From: PFJX01 sp031426815 | Lineage (GTDB): Bacteria; Pseudomonadota; Gammaproteobacteria; Burkholderiales; Thiobacillaceae | Direction: 5' to 3' | Length of the DNA: 64,000 nucleotides | Assembly: GCA_031426815.1 (NCBI GenBank) | Contig: JASJPG010000030.1 | Location: 16,571-80,570 of the forward strand | Shown here: in pieces, positions 42,127-52,100 of the stretch | Numbering within the stretch: position 1 is the stretch's first letter | Layout of the letters: each line of letters begins with the position of its first letter | The notes under the pieces: generated by a model | The model's input: only the letters and a program-made list of their open reading frames with translations | The model's database searches: none | What the model was told of the DNA's origin: nothing | Made by a program: the position numbers and the translations under genes

Positions 42127-44313
42127 ATGGTCGCCCACGCTTTAACCCTCACGCCCAACGATGCGGAATCCTGGCTGGCCAGCCTGGAAGACCGCTATCC
42201 GGAGGAACAACGCCAGCTGCTGAAACTGGCGCTGGAGACGCTGTCCAACGAAGGCAGCGAGACCTTGGCCGATTCCGGCGAAGTGCTGCTGGCGCATGCC
42301 TTGGGGGCTGCGGCGATTCTCGCGGCGATGCGGTTCGATGTGGAAACGGTTGCCGCCGCCCTGCTCTGCGGCTTGCCGGAAAAAGCCCTCAAGCATGAAA
42401 TCCTGCTCGCCCGTTTCGGCGCGCATCTGACTGCACTGGTCGAGGGGGCCGCCAAGCTGTCGCGCATGGATCACCTGTTCACCGCGCTCAATGCCGAAGG
42501 TGGCCAGAGCGAAGTGTTGCGTCAGATGTTGCTCGCCATGGCCGATGACATCCGGGTGGTGTTCATCAAACTGGCAGAGCGTACCCAGGCCCTGCGCGAG
42601 TTGGCCTACAAGGACGATGCGCTGCGCCGCAAGGCCGCCAACGAAGTGCGCGAACTCTACGCGCCGCTGGCCAACCGGCTCGGCGTCTGGCAACTCAAGT
42701 GGGAACTGGAAGATCTGTCCTGCCGCTACCTGGAGCCGGATACCTATCGCCAGATCGCCAAACAGCTCGATGAACGCCGACTCGACCGCGAGTGGTACAT
42801 CGAACAGGTTCTGAAACATCTCAGCGAGACCCTGGTCGCGGCCGGCATCGACGGCGCCTCGGTCACCGGCCGACCCAAGCATATCGCCAGCATTCTGGCC
42901 AAGATGGGCAAGAAACGGCTCTCCTTCGACGAGGTTTACGACGTGCGTGCGGTGCGCGTGCTGGTGCCGGAAGTGAAGGATTGCTTCCATGTCCTCGGTC
43001 TCGTGCACAGCTTGTGGCAACCGATTCCCGGCCAGTTCGACGACTACATCTCGCGCCCTAAGGGCAACGGTTACAAGAGCCTGCATACCGCCGTGGTAGG
43101 TCCGGAAGGCAAGGCGCTGGAGGTGCAGATTCGCACTTTCGACATGCACCAGGAAGCCGAAATGGGCGTCGCGGCGCACTGGCGCTACAAGGAAGGCGGC
43201 AGCGCCGGTGGCGGCCAGAGCGCGGAAGGCAAGAGCGGAATTCAGGACAAGATCGACTGGCTGCGCCAGCTGCTGGCCTGGAAGCAGGAACTGGCCGACA
43301 GCCACGAACTGGCGCAGCACTTCCGCAATGAGCTGTTCCAGGACGAAGTCTTCGTGTTGACGCCGCAGGGCAAGGTGGTCGCGCTGACCAGCGGCGCGAC
43401 GCCGCTCGATTTCGCCTACGCGGTGCATACCGAACTGGGCCATCGCTGTCGCGGCGCCAAGGTCGATGGTGCGCTGGTGCCGCTCGACCGCCAGCTGGCC
43501 ACCGGCCAGCGCGTCGAAATCCTCACCGTCAAGCAGGGCGGTCCCAGCCGCGACTGGCTGAATCCGCATCTGGGCGTACTCAAGACGCATCGCGCGCGCA
43601 GCAAGGTGCGCCAGTGGTTCAAACAGCAGGACCACGACACCCACGTCCAGGAAGGCCGCGAACTGCTGGAACGCGAGCTGCACCGCTTCAACCTGACCAA
43701 CGTCAACCTCGACAAACTCGCCGCGCGCCTGAAATTCCCCGCGCTGGACGAACTCTGCGCGGCGCTCGGCCGTGGCGATGTCGGCTCCGGTCAGCTTGAT
43801 CGCGCCTTGCAGGATGAATTCGTGCCGGCGCCGGAAAAACCGCTGGTCAGCGCCTCGAAACGCAAGAGCGATGCCGGCGGCGTACTGGTCGAAGGCGAGC
43901 CCGGTTTGCTCACGCAAATGGCCGGCTGCTGCAAGCCGGTGCCGCCCGACGCCATCGTCGGCTACACCACGCAGGGCCACGGCGTCACCATCCACCGCAG
44001 CGATTGTCCGGTCATCCTGCATCTGCCCGCCGAACGCCGGGCACGTCTGTTGCAAGCCGGCTGGGGCGGACAGGACAGCCAGGTGTTCGCGGTCGATATC
44101 GAACTCACCGCGCAGGACCGGCCCGGCTTGTTGAAGGATGTCGGCGAAATCCTGGCGCAGGAAAAGATCAACGTCGTCCGCGTCAACACGCTTTCCCAGC
44201 ATGACAGCGCGCGCATGGAATTCACGTTGGAAGTGAAGGACATTACCCAGCTCACCCGTTTTCTCGCTCGCGCCGGACATGTACGCGGAATGCACACTGC
44301 ACGTCGTAAGTAG
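42127..44313 (+). CDS. relA: (p)ppGpp synthetase RelA
   Basis: RelA makes (p)ppGpp on stalled ribosomes during amino-acid starvation. The 728-residue protein has an N-terminal pseudo-hydrolase region without the HDxxED motif (LLAHALGAAAILAAM where HD enzymes have the metal site). Then come the synthetase domain (RPKHIASILAKMGKK, GYKSLHTAVVGPEGK, QIRTFDMHQEAE), the TGS domain (DEVFVLTPQGKVVALTSGAT), a zinc-finger-like GCCKPVPPDAIVGYTT and a C-terminal ACT domain. It is therefore monofunctional. ATG at 42127 was chosen; the frame continues upstream into bamD. Confidence 0.94.
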   Translation: MVAHALTLTPNDAESWLASLEDRYPEEQRQLLKLALETLSNEGSETLADSGEVLLAHALGAAAILAAMRFDVETVAAALLCGLPEKALKHEILLARFGAHLTALVEGAAKLSRMDHLFTALNAEGGQSEVLRQMLLAMADDIRVVFIKLAERTQALRELAYKDDALRRKAANEVRELYAPLANRLGVWQLKWELEDLSCRYLEPDTYRQIAKQLDERRLDREWYIEQVLKHLSETLVAAGIDGASVTGRPKHIASILAKMGKKRLSFDEVYDVRAVRVLVPEVKDCFHVLGLVHSLWQPIPGQFDDYISRPKGNGYKSLHTAVVGPEGKALEVQIRTFDMHQEAEMGVAAHWRYKEGGSAGGGQSAEGKSGIQDKIDWLRQLLAWKQELADSHELAQHFRNELFQDEVFVLTPQGKVVALTSGATPLDFAYAVHTELGHRCRGAKVDGALVPLDRQLATGQRVEILTVKQGGPSRDWLNPHLGVLKTHRARSKVRQWFKQQDHDTHVQEGRELLERELHRFNLTNVNLDKLAARLKFPALDELCAALGRGDVGSGQLDRALQDEFVPAPEKPLVSASKRKSDAGGVLVEGEPGLLTQMAGCCKPVPPDAIVGYTTQGHGVTIHRSDCPVILHLPAERRARLLQAGWGGQDSQVFAVDIELTAQDRPGLLKDVGEILAQEKINVVRVNTLSQHDSARMEFTLEVKDITQLTRFLARAGHVRGMHTARRK

Positions 44314-44368
44314 TAGCCTTACTGGTTCAAGCTATGTTTCGTATGCAACATCTACACGGGAGTTTCAC

Positions 44369-44818
44369 ATGTCACGCAAATTGATCACCCTGGTACTCCT
44401 TCTGGCATCTACGGCTGCGCTTGCACAGTCTTCGCTCTACAACGACAAACGCATCACCATCGACGTCACGCAAGCCGAGAAAAATCAGGTGCTGTTCGAG
44501 ATGCGTGAATTCCTGCACGGCATGCACAACATCAACCACGCATTGGCGCGTCAGGATATGAAAGCCCTGGCCATTACCGCGCGGCCGATGGGCGCGCTGC
44601 GGGATCGCATGCCCGCCAGCCTGAAAGAACGCATGCCGGAAGAATTCACGCAATTGTCAATCGCCATGAACGAGGCGTTTCAGACGCTGGCGCGTGAGGC
44701 CGAGAGCAAAGGCGACATGAGCAGAGCGCACGAGAATCTGGCCGAAATCATGACCTATTGCTCGGGCTGCCATGACGCTTACCGTTTCAATGTCACGCCG
44801 CTGAAGGCGCGCAAGTAA
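44369..44818 (+). CDS. class II-like cytochrome c
   Basis: This 149-residue exported protein has a signal peptide cleaved at ALA-Q (residues 19-20) and a single heme-binding CSGCH (residues 131-135) near the C-terminus, as in cytochrome c-prime-type four-helix proteins. Helices with Met and His residues (MREFLHGMHNINHAL) precede it. GGGAG lies 6 bases before ATG at 44369. Electron carrier or gas-binding function in the periplasm is expected; the partner is unknown. It follows relA by 55 bases without a clear terminator. Confidence 0.85.
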   Translation: MSRKLITLVLLLASTAALAQSSLYNDKRITIDVTQAEKNQVLFEMREFLHGMHNINHALARQDMKALAITARPMGALRDRMPASLKERMPEEFTQLSIAMNEAFQTLAREAESKGDMSRAHENLAEIMTYCSGCHDAYRFNVTPLKARK

Positions 44819-44839
44819 TTTTGCCGGCGAGTTATTCCT

Positions 44840-44866
44840 GCAGGTTGGGCAGCGTGCCCAACCTGC
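44840..44866. terminator. bidirectional terminator-like hairpin
   Basis: GCAGGTTGGGC and GCCCAACCTGC are perfect 11-base arms around the 5-base loop AGCGT. It lies between two converging gene ends, the cytochrome c gene and the VOC gene, and begins 21 bases after the former. There is no T-run on either side, so strength is uncertain. Confidence 0.7.
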
Positions 44867-44870
44867 ATCG

Positions 44871-45245
44871 CTATTCCAGCGCCATCAATTCCAGCGCATT
44901 GCCATCCGGATCGCGCACGAACAAGGCATTGCGGCCGGATTGGCTGAGCGTGTAAGGCAAGCCCGCCGCATCCAGTTCGGCGCGCAAGCCGTCCCAGTCG
45001 CGCACGCCCAGCGCGGTATGCCGATCGCGTCCGCCATGCGCCGGGCGTTCATTGACCGAGTCCGGATTCGGCAGACAGAGCAGATGGATCTGCGCGCTGC
45101 CGACGTCGTACCAGATGCCGGCAAATGACATTTCCGGCCGGGTCGGACAGGGTTTCAGGCCGAGCACGCCTTCATAGAAGGCGCGCGACCGCGCCAGATC
45201 GGCCACCAACAGGGATGCGTGCAGCAAGTTGACGATTTCAGGCAA
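44871..45245 (-). CDS. VOC-superfamily (glyoxalase/dioxygenase) protein
   Basis: This 124-residue protein is a single-domain VOC fold protein: HASLLVADLARSRAFYEGVL at the start and FVRDPDGNALELMAL at the end. Potential metal ligands are His9, the central region around HLLCLP and Glu in the ELMA motif. The substrate is unknown. The start is TTG at 45245, supported by GGAG 7 bases upstream and an 8-base overlap with the exporter gene. Confidence 0.82.
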   Translation of the reverse strand: MPEIVNLLHASLLVADLARSRAFYEGVLGLKPCPTRPEMSFAGIWYDVGSAQIHLLCLPNPDSVNERPAHGGRDRHTALGVRDWDGLRAELDAAGLPYTLSQSGRNALFVRDPDGNALELMALE

Positions 45246-46125
45246 TTTTCTGCTCCGTTTCGGGTTCCAGATATCCGGAAAACAAGGTCGCCGCGACGAT
45301 CATCGCGCCGCCGATCCATTCGTGCATATCCATCGCCTCGCTGGCCAGATAGCTACTGGCCAGCGCCGCCACGACCAGTTCGCTCAGCAGAATGACGATG
45401 GCCCGGTTGGCCGGCGTGTGGGCAAGGCCGTACTGCACGGTGAAGGTCGCCAGCAAGAGCGCCAGCGCGATTCCTATGACCATCAGCCAGTCCAGCAGGT
45501 CGAGAGTCAATACGACGCGCGGAGAACTGCCTTCGTAAACGGAGTACAGGATGGACCAGGCCACCACGCCGGCAAACACCCAGAGCGAGCGAACCGCAAT
45601 CGGCGCCGAGCTGATCTTGCGCGTCAGCACATTGGTCAACGCAAAGCCGACGCCGGCAGACAGCGCCAGCCACTCGGCCTGATTGGTCGGCAAAGGCATG
45701 CCACCGGCGTCGGACAACATCACGTAAGCCCCCGCCACCGATAGCGCAATCACCAGATAGGCCGGCCGCCCGGCCTTCTCGCCCAGCATCAGGCGAGCGA
45801 AAGGGACCGTCCACAACGGCGCCAGGTAGAACAGCAACAGCACCCGCATCACCTCGCCGTGGATCACGGCCAGCACATAGGCCAGATTGGTCCAGCCGGC
45901 AGCCAGCGCCAGCGCCAGCAGCAAACCGCGTTCGCCCGGCACAGCGATGCGCACGCGCGCAACCAGAATGAACAACACCGGCAACGCAACAAAATAGGTC
46001 AGCAGCGATGCAACACTACCGGTCAGTCCCGCCGCCTCCAGCAAACGGTAGGGATACCAGACCAGACCCCAGACAGTGGCGGCCAGGATCAAGCTAAGCG
46101 GGGCCAGTAACGATGTTGAAAGCAT
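45238..46125 (-). CDS. EamA/DMT-family permease
   Basis: This 295-residue inner-membrane protein has ten hydrophobic helices in two homologous halves of the drug/metabolite transporter superfamily: ILAATVWGLVWYPYRLLEAAG in the first, and LLATFTVQYGLAHTPANRAI in the second. RVLLLFYLAPLWTVPFARL is the typical helix-3/4 segment. It probably exports a small metabolite. It is co-transcribed with the VOC gene. Confidence 0.88.
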   Translation of the reverse strand: MLSTSLLAPLSLILAATVWGLVWYPYRLLEAAGLTGSVASLLTYFVALPVLFILVARVRIAVPGERGLLLALALAAGWTNLAYVLAVIHGEVMRVLLLFYLAPLWTVPFARLMLGEKAGRPAYLVIALSVAGAYVMLSDAGGMPLPTNQAEWLALSAGVGFALTNVLTRKISSAPIAVRSLWVFAGVVAWSILYSVYEGSSPRVVLTLDLLDWLMVIGIALALLLATFTVQYGLAHTPANRAIVILLSELVVAALASSYLASEAMDMHEWIGGAMIVAATLFSGYLEPETEQKIA

Positions 46126-46167
46126 ATAATTCCGGGCTCGAAAATTTCAGGATGCACGGGCATTTAC

Positions 46168-46192
46168 GACTAGGCCTATGCGGACTAGGCCT
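46168..46192. repeat. short direct repeat upstream of dapC
   Basis: GACTAGGCCT occurs at 46168-46177 and again at 46183-46192, 15 bases start to start, in the 97-base gap between the divergent EamA and dapC genes. The spacing of about one and a half helical turns could suit a regulator, but nothing more is known. Confidence 0.35.
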
Positions 46193-46222
46193 TTACGTCC
46201 AGGCAACGCCCAAGGGCTCTTA

Positions 46223-47419
46223 ATGAATCCTCGTCTCAACCAGCTGCAACCCTACCCCTTTCAGAAACTGCGCGATCTTTTCGCAGGTGTTGCGCCCAAT
46301 CCGGCGCTCACGGCCATCAATCTTTCCATCGGCGAGCCCAAACACGCAACGCCGCAATTCATCAAGGACGCACTGACCGATAACCTGCAAGGCCTGTCGA
46401 ACTACCCGGTCACGCAAGGCTCGGAGGCGCTGCGCTCCAGCATCGCCGCCTGGTGCCGGATGCGTTACGGCGTCGACCTCGATCCGGCGACGCAGATTCT
46501 GCCGGTGAACGGCAGCCGCGAAGCACTGTTTTCCTTCGCCCAGGCCATCGTCGACCCGAGCCGGCACATCAAACGGGTGCTGTCGCCGAATCCGTTCTAC
46601 CAGATTTACGAAGGCGCCGCCCTGCTCGCCGGTGCCAAGCCCTACTTCCTGAACACGCTCCCGGAACAGGGTTACCGCATGGATCTGGCTGCGATTCCGG
46701 AAGACCTGTGGGAAACCGTGCAATTGTTCTATGTCTGCTCGCCGGGCAATCCGACCGGCAAGGTGCTCGACCTGGACGCCTGGCGCGAAATTTTCGAACT
46801 CGCCGACCGGCATGGTTTCGTCATCGCCGCCGACGAGTGCTATTCCGAAATCTATTTCGAAGAAGGCCAGGCGCCGCTGGGCGCGCTGACTGCAGCACAG
46901 CAATTGGGGCGTGGCCAGGAACGGCTGGTGGTATTCAACAGCCTGTCGAAGCGCTCCAACGTGCCCGGCCTGCGTTCCGGTTTCGTCGCCGGCGATGCCG
47001 AAGCAATCAAACAGTTCCTGCTCTACCGCACCTACCACGGCAGCGCCATGAACCCGGCCGTGCAGGCCGCTTCCGCCGTCGCCTGGCAGGATGAAAGCCA
47101 CGTCCGGGAAAACCGCCGCATGTATCGCGAAAAATTCGCCGCAGTCATGCCGATGCTGCGCGAAGTGCTCGAATTCGATGCGCCGGACGCCGCTTTCTAT
47201 CTGTGGGCGAAGGTTCCCAGCGGCGACGATGCCGCCTTCGCCCGCGAGCTGTATCGGGAAAAACACGTCACCGTGCTGCCCGGTTCGTTCCTGGCGCGCG
47301 AGGCCAGGGGCATCAATCCCGGCCAAGGTTTCATCCGCATCGCATTGGTCGACGGGCTGGACGCCTGCGTCGAAGCGGCACGGCGGATCGTCGAGTTTGT
47401 CAAAGCTGCATCCAATTAA
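46223..47419 (+). CDS. dapC: succinyldiaminopimelate transaminase
   Basis: DapC transfers the amino group from glutamate to N-succinyl-2-amino-6-ketopimelate in lysine and peptidoglycan-precursor synthesis. The 398-residue class I aminotransferase has INLSIGEPKHATP near the start, CSPGNPTGKVLDL, AADECYSEIYFE, and the PLP Lys in NSLSKRSNVPGLRSGF. Position directly before dapD supports this assignment over a general aspartate aminotransferase. ATG at 46223 is preceded by AAGGGC. Confidence 0.93.
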   Translation: MNPRLNQLQPYPFQKLRDLFAGVAPNPALTAINLSIGEPKHATPQFIKDALTDNLQGLSNYPVTQGSEALRSSIAAWCRMRYGVDLDPATQILPVNGSREALFSFAQAIVDPSRHIKRVLSPNPFYQIYEGAALLAGAKPYFLNTLPEQGYRMDLAAIPEDLWETVQLFYVCSPGNPTGKVLDLDAWREIFELADRHGFVIAADECYSEIYFEEGQAPLGALTAAQQLGRGQERLVVFNSLSKRSNVPGLRSGFVAGDAEAIKQFLLYRTYHGSAMNPAVQAASAVAWQDESHVRENRRMYREKFAAVMPMLREVLEFDAPDAAFYLWAKVPSGDDAAFARELYREKHVTVLPGSFLAREARGINPGQGFIRIALVDGLDACVEAARRIVEFVKAASN

Positions 47420-47457
47420 TCGTTTGTCATTTCATTACTTCAAAAAGGAAAACCGCC

Positions 47458-48282
47458 ATGCATGACCTGCAACAAATCATCGAAGAAGCGTTCGAACGCC
47501 GCGCCGACATCACCCCGCGCAATGTCGAACCCAAGGTCAAGGATGCGGTGATGGCCGTCATCGATCTGCTCGACATCGGCGAACTGCGCGTCGCCGAGCG
47601 TGCCGAAGGGCAGAACTGGGTCACCCACCAGTGGATCAAGAAAGCCGTGCTGCTGTCGTTCCGGCTGGAAGATAACGCCTTCATCAAGGGCGGCTTCACC
47701 AACTATTACGACAAAGTGCCGTCCAAATTCGCCGACTTCAACAGCCGCGATTTCCGCGAAGGTGGTTTTCGCGTCGTGCCGCCGGCCGCCGCGCGCAAGG
47801 GTTCCTATATCGCCAAGAACGTCGTGCTGATGCCGTCCTACGTCAACATCGGCGCCTATGTCGACGAAGGCACCATGGTGGATACCTGGGCCACGGTCGG
47901 TTCCTGCGCGCAGATCGGCAAGAACGTGCACCTGTCCGGCGGCGTCGGCATCGGCGGCGTGCTGGAACCGGTGCAGGCCGGCCCCACCATCATCGGTGAC
48001 AACTGCTTCATCGGCGCACGTTCCGAAGTGGTCGAAGGCGTCGTCGTGGAAGACAACAGCGTCATTTCGATGGGCGTCTACATCGGCCAGTCGACCCGCA
48101 TCTACAACCGCGAAACCGGCGAAATCAGCTACGGCCGCATTCCCGCCGGCTCGGTCGTGGTGAGCGGCAACCTGCCCTCCGCCGACGGCAAGTACAGTCT
48201 GTATTGCGCGGTGATCGTCAAGCAGGTCGATGCCAAGACCCTGAGCAAGGTCGGCATCAACGAACTGCTGCGCGGCATCTGA
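47458..48282 (+). CDS. dapD: tetrahydrodipicolinate N-succinyltransferase
   Basis: DapD succinylates tetrahydrodipicolinate in the succinylase branch of lysine biosynthesis. The 274-residue protein has an N-terminal helical domain and a left-handed beta-helix of hexapeptide repeats, including GAYVDEGTMVDTWATVGS, GGVGIGGVLEPVQAGP and IGDNCFIGARSEVVEG. AAGGA precedes ATG at 47458. It is 38 bases downstream of dapC. Confidence 0.96.
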   Translation: MHDLQQIIEEAFERRADITPRNVEPKVKDAVMAVIDLLDIGELRVAERAEGQNWVTHQWIKKAVLLSFRLEDNAFIKGGFTNYYDKVPSKFADFNSRDFREGGFRVVPPAAARKGSYIAKNVVLMPSYVNIGAYVDEGTMVDTWATVGSCAQIGKNVHLSGGVGIGGVLEPVQAGPTIIGDNCFIGARSEVVEGVVVEDNSVISMGVYIGQSTRIYNRETGEISYGRIPAGSVVVSGNLPSADGKYSLYCAVIVKQVDAKTLSKVGINELLRGI

Positions 48283-48301
48283 TCCCGCCGCGAGACGCCA
48301 A

Positions 48302-49135
48302 GTGGCCACCCTCTCCCGCCAGGATGCCGAGAAACTGGTCGAATCGATCGGCATCCCGCCGCGTCCCGCGGTGGTGCTGGCCGTCATGGACGAAAAATCG
48401 CGCGATGAACCCGACCTCGCCCTGATCGGCGAGATCATCTCGCGCGATGTCGGCGTCTCGGCGGCCCTGCTCAAGGCGGTGAATTCGCCGTTGTTCGGCC
48501 TGCCGCGCAAGGTCCATTCCGTCGCCCAGGCGGTCAACCTGCTCGGGCTGTCGCGGGTGGCCACGCTGGTCAACAGCCTGGCGTTGCGCACCTCGCTCAA
48601 CGCCCAGGGCATCGAGCGGTTCTGGGACCAATCGGCGCGCACCGCCATGATCAGCGCCTGGCTGGCCGGCAAGTTGGGCCACGACCGCGACGGCGCCCTG
48701 CTGTTCGGCCTGTTTCGCGACGCCGGCATCCCGCTGCTGATGAAACGCTTCAAGGATTACAAGGACACGCTGCGCCTGGCCAATCAGGATCCGCGCGGTT
48801 TCACGGTGGTGGAAGACGAACGGCACGGCATGAACCACGCCATCGTCGGCGCCATTCTGGCGCGCAACTGGCTGCTGGCGGATGCCGTGCGCGACGCGAT
48901 TCGCCACCATCACGAACCGGAAGTGTTTCAGTCCACGCCCGATTCCGCGGTGAAAAATCTGATTGCCATCGCGCATCTGGCCGGTCAACTGGAAAATCGC
49001 TATTCGCGCAACCAGGACGACGGCGAATGGCAGCATTTCGGCGTGCCGGTGAAAACCTGGCTGATGATCGAAGAGGAAGACCTGCCGGTGCTGGCCCAGG
49101 AGGTAGGCACGCTGCTGCTGGAATCCGGGCTGTGA
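48302..49135 (+). CDS. HDOD-domain protein
   Basis: This 277-residue protein consists mainly of an HDOD domain (residues about 15-210), with IPPRPAVVLAVM at the start, IISRDVGVSAALLKAVNSPLFG and VHSVAQAVNLLGLSRV. The C-terminal AIRHHHEPE resembles the HD region. HDOD proteins take part in signalling, but this one has no attached output domain. GTG at 48302 lies 19 bases after dapD. The end overlaps the oxoprolinase start as GTGA, so it is in the same operon. Confidence 0.85.
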   Translation: MATLSRQDAEKLVESIGIPPRPAVVLAVMDEKSRDEPDLALIGEIISRDVGVSAALLKAVNSPLFGLPRKVHSVAQAVNLLGLSRVATLVNSLALRTSLNAQGIERFWDQSARTAMISAWLAGKLGHDRDGALLFGLFRDAGIPLLMKRFKDYKDTLRLANQDPRGFTVVEDERHGMNHAIVGAILARNWLLADAVRDAIRHHHEPEVFQSTPDSAVKNLIAIAHLAGQLENRYSRNQDDGEWQHFGVPVKTWLMIEEEDLPVLAQEVGTLLLESGL

Positions 49136-52100
49136 GCTGGCAATTCTGGATCGACCGTGGCGGTACCTTCACGGATATCGTCGCGCGCACGCCTGAAGGC
49201 CGCCTGCTCCAGCAAAAACTGCTGTCCGAAGATCCGGAGCGTTACCGCGACGCCGCCATTGCCGGCATCACGAGCATGCTCGGCCTGGACGCGGACGCTG
49301 CCATTCCGGCGGGCCTGATCGCCGCCGTGAAAATGGGCACCACGGTCGGCACCAACGCCCTCCTCACCCACACCGGCGAACCCGTCCTTCTGATCACCAC
49401 GGCCGGTTTCGCCGATGCGCTGGAAATCGGCGACCAGGCGCGGCCGGACATCTTCGCGCTCGACATCCGCAAGCCCGCGCCGTTGCATGCTCGCGTGCTC
49501 GAAGCGCAGGAGCGCATCGCAGTCGACGGCGCGGTGTTGCGCCCGCTCGACGAACGCGCCCTGGCGCAGGTGCTGGCGGCAGCCCGCGCCGACGGCTTCG
49601 GCGCCTGCGCCATCGCCTTTCTGCACAGTTGGAAGAATCCCGCGCACGAACTGCGCGCCGGCGAACTGGCGCGCGCCGCCGGCTTCGGCCAGATCAGCCT
49701 GTCGCATCAGGCCAGCCCGTTGATCAAATTCGTGCCGCGCGCCGAAACCGCCGTGCTCGACGCCGCCCTGTCGCCGCCGGTGCGGCGCTATGCCGAGCAG
49801 GTCGCGGCCGCCCTGCCCGCCGATGCGCGCCTGGAATTCATGCAATCGAACGGCGGCCTGGCCGATGCCGCGCATTTCCAGGGTAAGGACAGCGTGCTGT
49901 CCGGCCCGGCCGGCGGCTTGATCGGCATGGCCAAGGTCGGCCAGGCCGCCGGTTTCGACCGGCTGATCGGTTTCGACATGGGCGGCACCTCGACCGACGT
50001 CTCGCTGTTCGCCGGCGAATTCGAGCGCAGCCTGGATACGCGCGTGGGTGGCAAAGGCTGCGGCCACCGCATCCGCGTGCCGATGCTCGGCGTGCACACC
50101 GTCGCGGCCGGCGGCGGCTCGATCCTGCGTTTCGACGGCGAACGCCTGCTGGCCGGCCCGGAATCCGCCGGCAGCCTGCCCGGCCCGGTCTGCTACCGGC
50201 GCGGCGGTCCGCTCACGGTGACCGATGCCAACCTGCTGCTGGGTCGCCTGCAGGCCGATTTCTTCCCTGCCATGTTCGGCCCACAGGCGGATCAAACGCT
50301 CGACACCGCCAGCGTGCGCACCGCCTTCGCAGCGCAGACCGCAACACTGAACGCCGCGCTGCATCTGGCCTATAGCCCGGAACAACTCGCTGCCGGCTAT
50401 CTCGACATTGCCGTCGAGCACATGGCCGACGCGATCCGCCATATCACGCTGGCGCGCGGCGTCAATCCGGTCGATTTCACGTTGGTCAGTTTCGGCGGCG
50501 CCGGCGGCCAGCATGCCTGCGCCGTCGCCGACCGTCTGGGCATCCGGCAAGTGCTGATTTCGCCGTTCGCGGCCGTGCTGTCGGCCTACGGCATCGGTTT
50601 GGCGGAACGGCGCGAAGTGCGTCAGGTGGCGGTGGAACAGCCGCTTGCCGATGGGGTGCGTGGGGAAAACCCCGCTGGCGAAATCCACCGTGCCCTGCTG
50701 CGCTATGCCGGCGCCGACACGGTGTTGTCCATCGAATTGGGTGACCTGGCCGAGATGACGGCCGCTTTCCACCGCGAACACCGCGCCCGTTTCGGTTTCG
50801 CCGATCCGGCGCGCGAATTGATCTGCGTCGCGCTGGAAAGCGAACGCGTCAGCGGTGGAGGCTTGCCGGAAAGCCTGCTCGATCTGCCCACCGCGCCCGC
50901 CGCGCCGATTGCGCGACGTCCGGTGTATTTCGCTGGCGGCTGGCGCGATGTGCCGCTGTTTCGGCGCGAACAACTTGCTGTCGCTCAAACCGTGCCCGGC
51001 CCGGCGCTGGTGGTCGAAGCCGGCTCGACGCTGGTGCTTGAACCCGGCTGGCGGGTGACGCTGACCGCGCGCGGCGATCTGCTGCTGAATGCCGAGGCGA
51101 GCGCCGCGCGCCGCCCCGATCCAACCCGGCCGGACCCGACCTGGCTGACGCTGTTCAACCGCCGCTTCATGAGCATCGCCGAGGACATGGGCCGCGCCCT
51201 GCAGAACAGCGCCCGCTCGGTCAACATCCGTGAGCGCCTGGATTTTTCCTGCGCACTGTTCGACGCCGCTGGCAATCTGATCGCCAATGCGCCGCATATC
51301 CCGGTGCATCTGGGCAGCATGGGCGATTCGGTGCGCGCCATCCAGACTGCGTTCGGCTCACAACTGCGCCCCGGCGACGCTTGGCTGATCAACTCGCCCT
51401 ACGCCGGCGGCACGCATCTGCCCGATATCACCGTGGTGTCGCCGATCTTCGCCGACGACGGCCGCACGCTGCGCTATTTCACCGCCAGCCGCGCGCATCA
51501 CGCCGATGTCGGCGGCATCAGCCCCGGCTCGATGCCGGCCCACAGCCACCATATCGATGAGGAAGGCTGCCGTTCGGATGGCTTGCTGATCGTGCGAGAC
51601 GGGCGGCTGCTGGAAACCGCTGTACGGCACTGGCTCGCGCGTTCCCCTCTCCCCGGCGGGGAGAGTGAGCCAAGCGGCGCCCGCAACCCGGAACAGAATC
51701 TGGCCGATCTCGCCGCCCAGGTTGCCGCCAATGCGCTGGGCGAACGCCAGTTGCGCCGGCTCGAAGCGGAAGTCGGCGCCGAGTCTGTGCTGGCCTACAT
51801 GGGCTTTGTGCAGGACAACGCCGAGGCCGCCGTGAAACGCCTGCTGACCAAGTTGTCCGGCGGCACATTCGACCTGCCGCTGGACGAGGGTAGCCACATC
51901 GCGCTACGCATCGAAATCGAGGCGCAGCGCGCCCGCATCGATTTCAGCGGCAGCAGCCCGCAACAGCCGGGCAACCTGAACGCGCCGGCCAGCATCGTGC
52001 ATTCAGCCGTGCTATACGTGTTCCGCACGCTGATCGATGCGGACATTCCGCTCAATGCCGGCGTGATGCGGCCGCTTGACGTCGTGCTGCCGGCCGCTTC

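Noticed and set aside
42142..44295. Minus-strand open frame of 717 codons
   Set aside because: Antisense shadow of relA with no recognisable domain or ribosome binding site.
42127..44313. Alternative reading as bifunctional SpoT
   Set aside because: The metal-binding HD motif of the hydrolase domain is missing, so it should be a synthetase only.
49000..51309. Minus-strand open frame of 769 codons
   Set aside because: It lies opposite the oxoprolinase-type gene, which shows clear domain motifs; the antisense product has none.
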